Assembly: GCA_019084435.1 (NCBI GenBank)
Contig: JAHRFV010000175.1
Location: forward strand, 1-16,552
Direction of reading: 5' to 3'
Length of the DNA stretch: 16,552 nt
Source: Dethiosulfatibacter sp.
GTDB lineage: Bacteria; Bacillota_A; Clostridia; Tissierellales; Dethiosulfatibacteraceae
Shown: in pieces, positions 13,539 to 16,552 of the stretch
Layout: every line of letters begins with the position of its first letter
How positions within the stretch are numbered: position 1 is the stretch's first letter
Translations under genes and position numbers: made by a program
The notes under the pieces: model-generated
The model's database searches: none
What the model saw: the letters and a program-made list of their open reading frames with translations, nothing else
Told to the model about the DNA's origin: nothing

Positions 13539-14318
13539 AACTTGTTTCCTAGCCATTCTTCTTACCATCATGTCAAAGAATTTGCCTATTAATTTCTTAA
13601 TTGGATTGATTTCCACTTCGTAATAATAATCCGAATCCAGCCATCCCTTTGTTTCAAAATACCTCTTATCAGGCTCCAATGCCTCATCAAAATACTTCAT
13701 AGAAGAGCGGGTCATTCTGAAAATCATGAGTTTAAATAATGTTGGCTTAACTGGTTTTTCATTTTCAAGTTCTTTTGAGAATCGCTCCAAAGCTTTTATT
13801 ATTGCCTTGCTTTTTTTTTCCATTATGTCATTTTTCAATCCCTGTTTGGGGTAGATGCCACCTGAGACGACGACCCCCTTCACTTCTTGCATGCCCCAAA
13901 AACCCATGGCTTCATTTATATATTTTGCAACTTTATTCCCGCCATATACTCCCTGCACGACAACTGGCAGGCAAGCCTTTCCAAATAGCCTGGGGCGATG
14001 AAAAACAAAGGCCAATCGATCAAACAGGTCCTTTAAGATACCCGGTACCGATAATGAATAATTGGGTGTTACAAAAATCACACCGTCGGAATGTTCTATT
14101 TTTCCGAGTATGTTTTTTACATCATCGTCTTTCAGAGGACAGCTGGAGCTTCCCACAGATAAACAAGCGCAACAACCCTTACACCGTGTAATCTCATGAT
14201 TTCTCAGCTCAACGACCTCGACCATCGCCCTCTTGCTCATTTCATCTTTTATCTGCCTTGCCACTTCACTTGAAAAACCTTTTCGACTGCTAGCTTCAAT
14301 GATCAACACTTTTTTCAT
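13527..14318 (-). CDS. Iron-sulfur flavoprotein-like NAD(P)H-dependent FMN reductase (flavodoxin fold)
   Basis: This 263-residue protein has a flavodoxin-like FMN-reductase domain: KKVLIIEASSRKGFSSEVA (phosphate loop), then CKGCCACLSVGSSSCPLKDD (46-65) with Cys46, 49, 50, 52 and 60, then FVTPNYSLSVPGILKDLFDR, the typical FMN-contacting and dimer segment. The Cys pattern CxxCxxC...C is like that of multimeric flavodoxin/iron-sulfur flavoproteins, so a cluster or redox thiols are possible. The C-terminal 70 residues (about 195-263) form a basic extension that is not part of the core fold. Its ATG overlaps the upstream protease stop (ATGA), so the genes are coupled. It closes the TetR-controlled operon. 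The substrate is unknown. Confidence 0.87.
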   Translation of the reverse strand: MKKVLIIEASSRKGFSSEVARQIKDEMSKRAMVEVVELRNHEITRCKGCCACLSVGSSSCPLKDDDVKNILGKIEHSDGVIFVTPNYSLSVPGILKDLFDRLAFVFHRPRLFGKACLPVVVQGVYGGNKVAKYINEAMGFWGMQEVKGVVVSGGIYPKQGLKNDIMEKKSKAIIKALERFSKELENEKPVKPTLFKLMIFRMTRSSMKYFDEALEPDKRYFETKGWLDSDYYYEVEINPIKKLIGKFFDMMVRRMARKQVSNH

Positions 14319-15217
14319 AATAATCCTATTGATTTCTCCCCTACATAATTTTTAGTTACCGAATTTCTTTGCATATGTTCAATTGACTTTTTGGACGTTT
14401 TTTTCAGTTTAACACCGTTATACAAAACTATACAAGCAATAAAAACAGTTAGAGTCAATAAAAAAATAATAGATGCATTATTATAGCCGATTCTTGTTAA
14501 TACTTCAGGATTAATAGCATATATGGCTGAATTTAGGGCTGCGTGGGTCAAAATCGCCAATGCGATGGATCCCTTGCTGTTCTCATATATCCAAGACATA
14601 AACAATGAAACCAAAACAGCAAAAAACATTATGACGATGAATGAGTTTACATCAGTAGTCCCTTCTGATATGAGTTTTGGGAAATGCCATACACCCCAGA
14701 TAAAACCCAGTACTATGGAGGCCGTTAAAGGATTGAGCGTGTTTCTAAGTCTTGGTAGAGCGAAGCCCCGCCAGCCTACTTCCTCAAAGGTAGCAAAAAT
14801 TAAAAAGACAGGCATCATAGAGATATAATCACCAAATGAATAATATTGAAATGTTTTTTCCAGTGCCCCAACCGATGTAGAGTAAACCAGCAGGGTCACT
14901 ATACTTATACCAGCAAAAGTAAGTGCGGCAAAAAAATACCATCTGAGTTGAACCCCCTTAAAACCAATTCTAGAAGCAAGATTTTTGATTCCTTCTCCAC
15001 CAAAGATCTTTAGAGACAATAAAGTGGAAATAGCAATGGGACCCAGAACACCCAGCCCAAAAGCAGAGCTGAGTGAACTGTTTTGATAGATACCTATGGA
15101 CAGAAAAATCGGTATTGTCCAAAAGGACCATGAAAATGCAAAAGTAAATACGAAATATAAAACTAGTTGGTGCCTCCTAATCATATCTTTTACTAAATCT
15201 TTGTGGTCAAAATACAT
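14315..15217 (-). CDS. CPBP-family intramembrane metalloprotease (CAAX protease/bacteriocin-processing type)
   Basis: This 300-residue integral membrane protein has the three CPBP motifs: EEVGWR (145-150), WGVWH (174-178) and HAALN (225-229), which bind the catalytic metal and water. About eight hydrophobic helices are visible, the first at about 17-40. Members cleave membrane substrates, process or resist bacteriocins, or serve as membrane scaffolds. The start at 15217 is one nt after the preceding stop (TAATATG) and gives a typical short N-terminus; ATG at 15241 (308 residues, overlapping the upstream gene by 23 nt) is an alternative. Neither has a strong Shine-Dalgarno, so translation is probably coupled to the Cys-rich gene. 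The charged C-terminal tail is long. Confidence 0.9.
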   Translation of the reverse strand: MYFDHKDLVKDMIRRHQLVLYFVFTFAFSWSFWTIPIFLSIGIYQNSSLSSAFGLGVLGPIAISTLLSLKIFGGEGIKNLASRIGFKGVQLRWYFFAALTFAGISIVTLLVYSTSVGALEKTFQYYSFGDYISMMPVFLIFATFEEVGWRGFALPRLRNTLNPLTASIVLGFIWGVWHFPKLISEGTTDVNSFIVIMFFAVLVSLFMSWIYENSKGSIALAILTHAALNSAIYAINPEVLTRIGYNNASIIFLLTLTVFIACIVLYNGVKLKKTSKKSIEHMQRNSVTKNYVGEKSIGLL

Positions 15218-15218
15218 A

Positions 15219-15656
15219 TTATCTTGTACTGACTTCAACATAGCATTTTTCCCCATCCCACAGTGTTTCATGTACTTTGTAGTCCGCACTGTCATCAACA
15301 CCTTTGACCATGGCTTCCATGGGATCTAGACAGTATATGTGGCATGGGCTTCTGGCATCCATTCTTTTTGCAAGGTTGCATAGCATGCAGCCCGTTGCCT
15401 CTGCCTTGAATCCATGTTCCGTATTTTCAGTTTTCCAGTTGGCACAGCCGAATATTTCTGGTAGCACGTCAAAGACTTCCTGTGGTTTAGTGATTCCAAG
15501 CTGTGAAGCACGCATCTTTCCACTTGTTAATTGCTCAGCCCTTTTTTCTGCTGTAACCTTCTCAAGAATACCTTCCTTGCCCAATCTTAATACCGAATCT
15601 GCAAGCGCTCCTGCATACATTCCCTGCAAAATCTTAATCTTCTTCTCCATTTCCAT
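15219..15656 (-). CDS. Small cysteine-rich protein, ATC hydrolase/V4R-like pattern, function unknown
   Basis: This 145-residue protein has no signal peptide or membrane helix. Its C-terminal half has six Cys (71, 90, 93, 105, 109, 138), including GCMLCNLAK and PCHIYCLDPMEAMVKG, and ends with TLWDGEKCYVEV. This arrangement recalls the L-2-amino-thiazoline-4-carboxylate hydrolase-like and V4R-like small domains, but I cannot make a firm assignment. The cysteines could hold a metal or cluster. AAGGAG lies 9 nt before the ATG at 15656. A probable TetR operator precedes it, and it is followed by CPBP and flavoprotein genes that are coupled to it. Confidence 0.8.
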   Translation of the reverse strand: MEMEKKIKILQGMYAGALADSVLRLGKEGILEKVTAEKRAEQLTSGKMRASQLGITKPQEVFDVLPEIFGCANWKTENTEHGFKAEATGCMLCNLAKRMDARSPCHIYCLDPMEAMVKGVDDSADYKVHETLWDGEKCYVEVSTR

Positions 15657-15682
15657 TTTAATTAACTCCTTTTATTATTTTT

Positions 15683-15698
15683 TCTATCTATCGTTAGA
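15683..15698. promoter_or_regulatory. Second TetR operator-like site, before the Cys-rich gene
   Basis: TCTATCTATCGTTAGA agrees at 13 of 16 positions with the palindrome beside the tetR promoter, including the full right half TCGTTAGA. It lies 27 bp before the Cys-rich gene, in a 60-bp gap. A minus-strand TTGACC at 15707-15712 may be a -35 box just upstream of the site, with only a weak -10. This suggests extra repression of the downstream three genes. Confidence 0.65.
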
Positions 15699-15716
15699 TA
15701 TATTCTGGTCAAATTT

Positions 15717-16286
15717 TTACTTAAGTTTAACACTATCCATCATGAAGTTGATCTCCTTTTTGATTTCTTCGTCGGATATCACCTCATCCAGCAGAATAAT
15801 CTTTTCAATCATGTTCTCAATAATCCTTACCATGATATTCGAAAACACAGGTAACACCTCAGGATCATCACAGGCCTTTGCTAGAATCTGTTTTGTCCTT
15901 TCCAAGCGATCACTTTCCCATTTCACGATCTTATCCCTTACCTCCTTGCTTCCGTCGAATCCCAGCCACACCTTCATCGACAGCTTATATACGCCTTTGT
16001 CGTAAGCGTTCAATTCCATTCTCTGCTTGACTGCCTGGTAGTAGATATCCGCCAGAGGCACATTTCGTGTAACCGAAGCGTTCAGTCTCTCTATCAGAAG
16101 AATAAATTCGTTATAAGAAACCTCTTCGAAAAGGCTGTTTTTATTGTTGTAGTAATAATAAAGCATTGGAACCGAGCATTCTGCTTCTTTTGCTATTTCT
16201 CTGATGGTGGTGCCATGAAATCCCTTTTCGCTGAATATCTCAACGGCTTTCTTTTTAATGGTTTCTTTAATGTCTGGCTTTTCCAT
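15717..16286 (-). CDS. TetR/AcrR-family transcriptional repressor
   Basis: This 189-residue protein has a classic TetR N-terminal DNA-binding domain (about 8-56): KKKAVEIFSEKGFHGTTIREIAK, then the recognition segment SVPMLYYYYNNKNSLFEEV. The C-terminal two-thirds is helical and divergent, as is usual for ligand-binding regions. AAGGAG lies 5 nt before the ATG at 16286. A perfect 16-bp palindrome 13 bp upstream of the start and a 13/16 copy after the gene point to self-regulation and control of the downstream genes. It is the first gene of the operon with the Cys-rich protein, CPBP protease and flavoprotein. The inducer is unknown; many such regulators sense toxic or lipid-like compounds. Confidence 0.94.
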   Translation of the reverse strand: MEKPDIKETIKKKAVEIFSEKGFHGTTIREIAKEAECSVPMLYYYYNNKNSLFEEVSYNEFILLIERLNASVTRNVPLADIYYQAVKQRMELNAYDKGVYKLSMKVWLGFDGSKEVRDKIVKWESDRLERTKQILAKACDDPEVLPVFSNIMVRIIENMIEKIILLDEVISDEEIKKEINFMMDSVKLK

Positions 16287-16298
16287 GATTTCTCCTTA

Positions 16299-16314
16299 TC
16301 TAACGTTCGTTAGA
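16299..16314. promoter_or_regulatory. TetR operator (perfect palindrome) at the tetR promoter
   Basis: TCTAACG-TT-CGTTAGA is a perfect inverted repeat with 7-bp arms. It lies from 3 bp downstream of the -10 box to 13 bp before the start codon, covering the predicted start site, a typical self-repression position for TetR proteins. A related 16-mer lies at 15683-15698. Confidence 0.85.
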
Positions 16315-16317
16315 TTT

Positions 16318-16346
16318 ATAATACACCTTTTTTTTTATTTTGTCAA
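16318..16346 (-). promoter_or_regulatory. Promoter of the tetR operon
   Basis: On the minus strand perfect TTGACA (16341-16346) and TATTAT (16318-16323) are separated by exactly 17 bp that include nine A in a row. The palindromic operator follows directly. Confidence 0.88.
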
Positions 16347-16552
16347 TTGCTAAAATTTACCTATGTCAATTGTATATGGGTAAATTATTCAAATATTTAC
16401 CCATTTTAATATATTGTAACTTACTATTGAAGTGCATAGAAATCTGAAAAAACAACATCCCCAGCGATTGATAATTCAAGACTTAATGTGATAAAATATT
16501 ACTGAAGTGTATGATGAAATCGGGTTAACTTATATAGAAAAATCCATATTAG
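16341..16552. other. Right-edge intergenic region with alternating hairpin arms
   Basis: No credible gene is seen in this stretch. ATTTACC (16355-16361), ATGGGTAAAT (16376-16385) and ATTTACCCAT (16395-16404) can form two mutually exclusive hairpins: arms 1+2 (7 bp) or arms 2+3 (10 bp, 9-nt loop, then TTTTAA on the plus strand). TGTCAATTG is repeated at 16341-16349 and 16364-16372. A weak plus-strand promoter (TTGATA 16468-16473, 18 bp, TAAAAT 16492-16497) may drive a gene beyond the window. Confidence 0.5.

Noticed and set aside
16507..16552. Plus-strand gene starting at GTG near the right edge
   Set aside because: No Shine-Dalgarno, too short to judge, and the start would coincide with the predicted transcription start.

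Overview
The window looks like chromosomal DNA of a low-to-moderate-GC Firmicute, most likely a Clostridia-type anaerobe. The reasons are strong GGAGG-type Shine-Dalgarno sites before nearly every gene, sigma-A-type promoters, a TPP riboswitch ended by a classical intrinsic terminator, and Firmicute-style operons. It carries no rRNA, tRNA, CRISPR array or intact transposase gene. Most genes are on the minus strand.

Layout from the left. (1) The 5' part of msrA, a membrane-anchored methionine sulfoxide reductase, runs off the left edge. (2) A minus-strand thiamine-precursor uptake operon (404-3204) encodes a small MTH1187/YkoF-type thiamine-binding protein, then ThiX permease, ThiY lipoprotein and ThiZ ATPase. 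It is preceded by a consensus promoter, a TPP riboswitch and a terminator hairpin. (3) A minus-strand catabolic operon (3429-7801) encodes a 2-hydroxycarboxylate transporter, a two-subunit aconitase-family hydro-lyase (LeuC/LeuD-like) and malic enzyme. No leuA or leuB is present, so this is probably uptake and breakdown of a hydroxy-di- or tricarboxylate rather than leucine synthesis; the substrate is not settled. (4) A divergent plus-strand pair (8151-9555) encodes an NTF2/SnoaL-fold protein and a short-chain dehydrogenase. (5) A structured 120-bp interval (9556-9676) with two strong hairpins may be a terminator or a relic IS200/IS605-type end.

(6) A minus-strand phytoene-desaturase-like flavoprotein (9676-11292) follows, with its own promoter, and then a LysR regulator (11368-12234). 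(7) Divergent from LysR are two half-size CHR-family transporter genes (12398-13538); the second has ATC exactly where ATG is expected. (8) A minus-strand operon (13527-16286) encodes a TetR regulator, a small cysteine-rich protein, a CPBP intramembrane protease and an iron-sulfur-flavoprotein-like protein. A perfect palindrome beside the tetR promoter and a 13/16 match before the second gene look like TetR operators. The last 240 bp hold the tetR promoter, a three-armed hairpin region and a weak outward promoter.

The best candidates for undescribed biology are the transporter/hydro-lyase/malic enzyme pathway, the TetR-controlled Cys-rich/CPBP/flavoprotein operon, and the structured element at 9556-9676.
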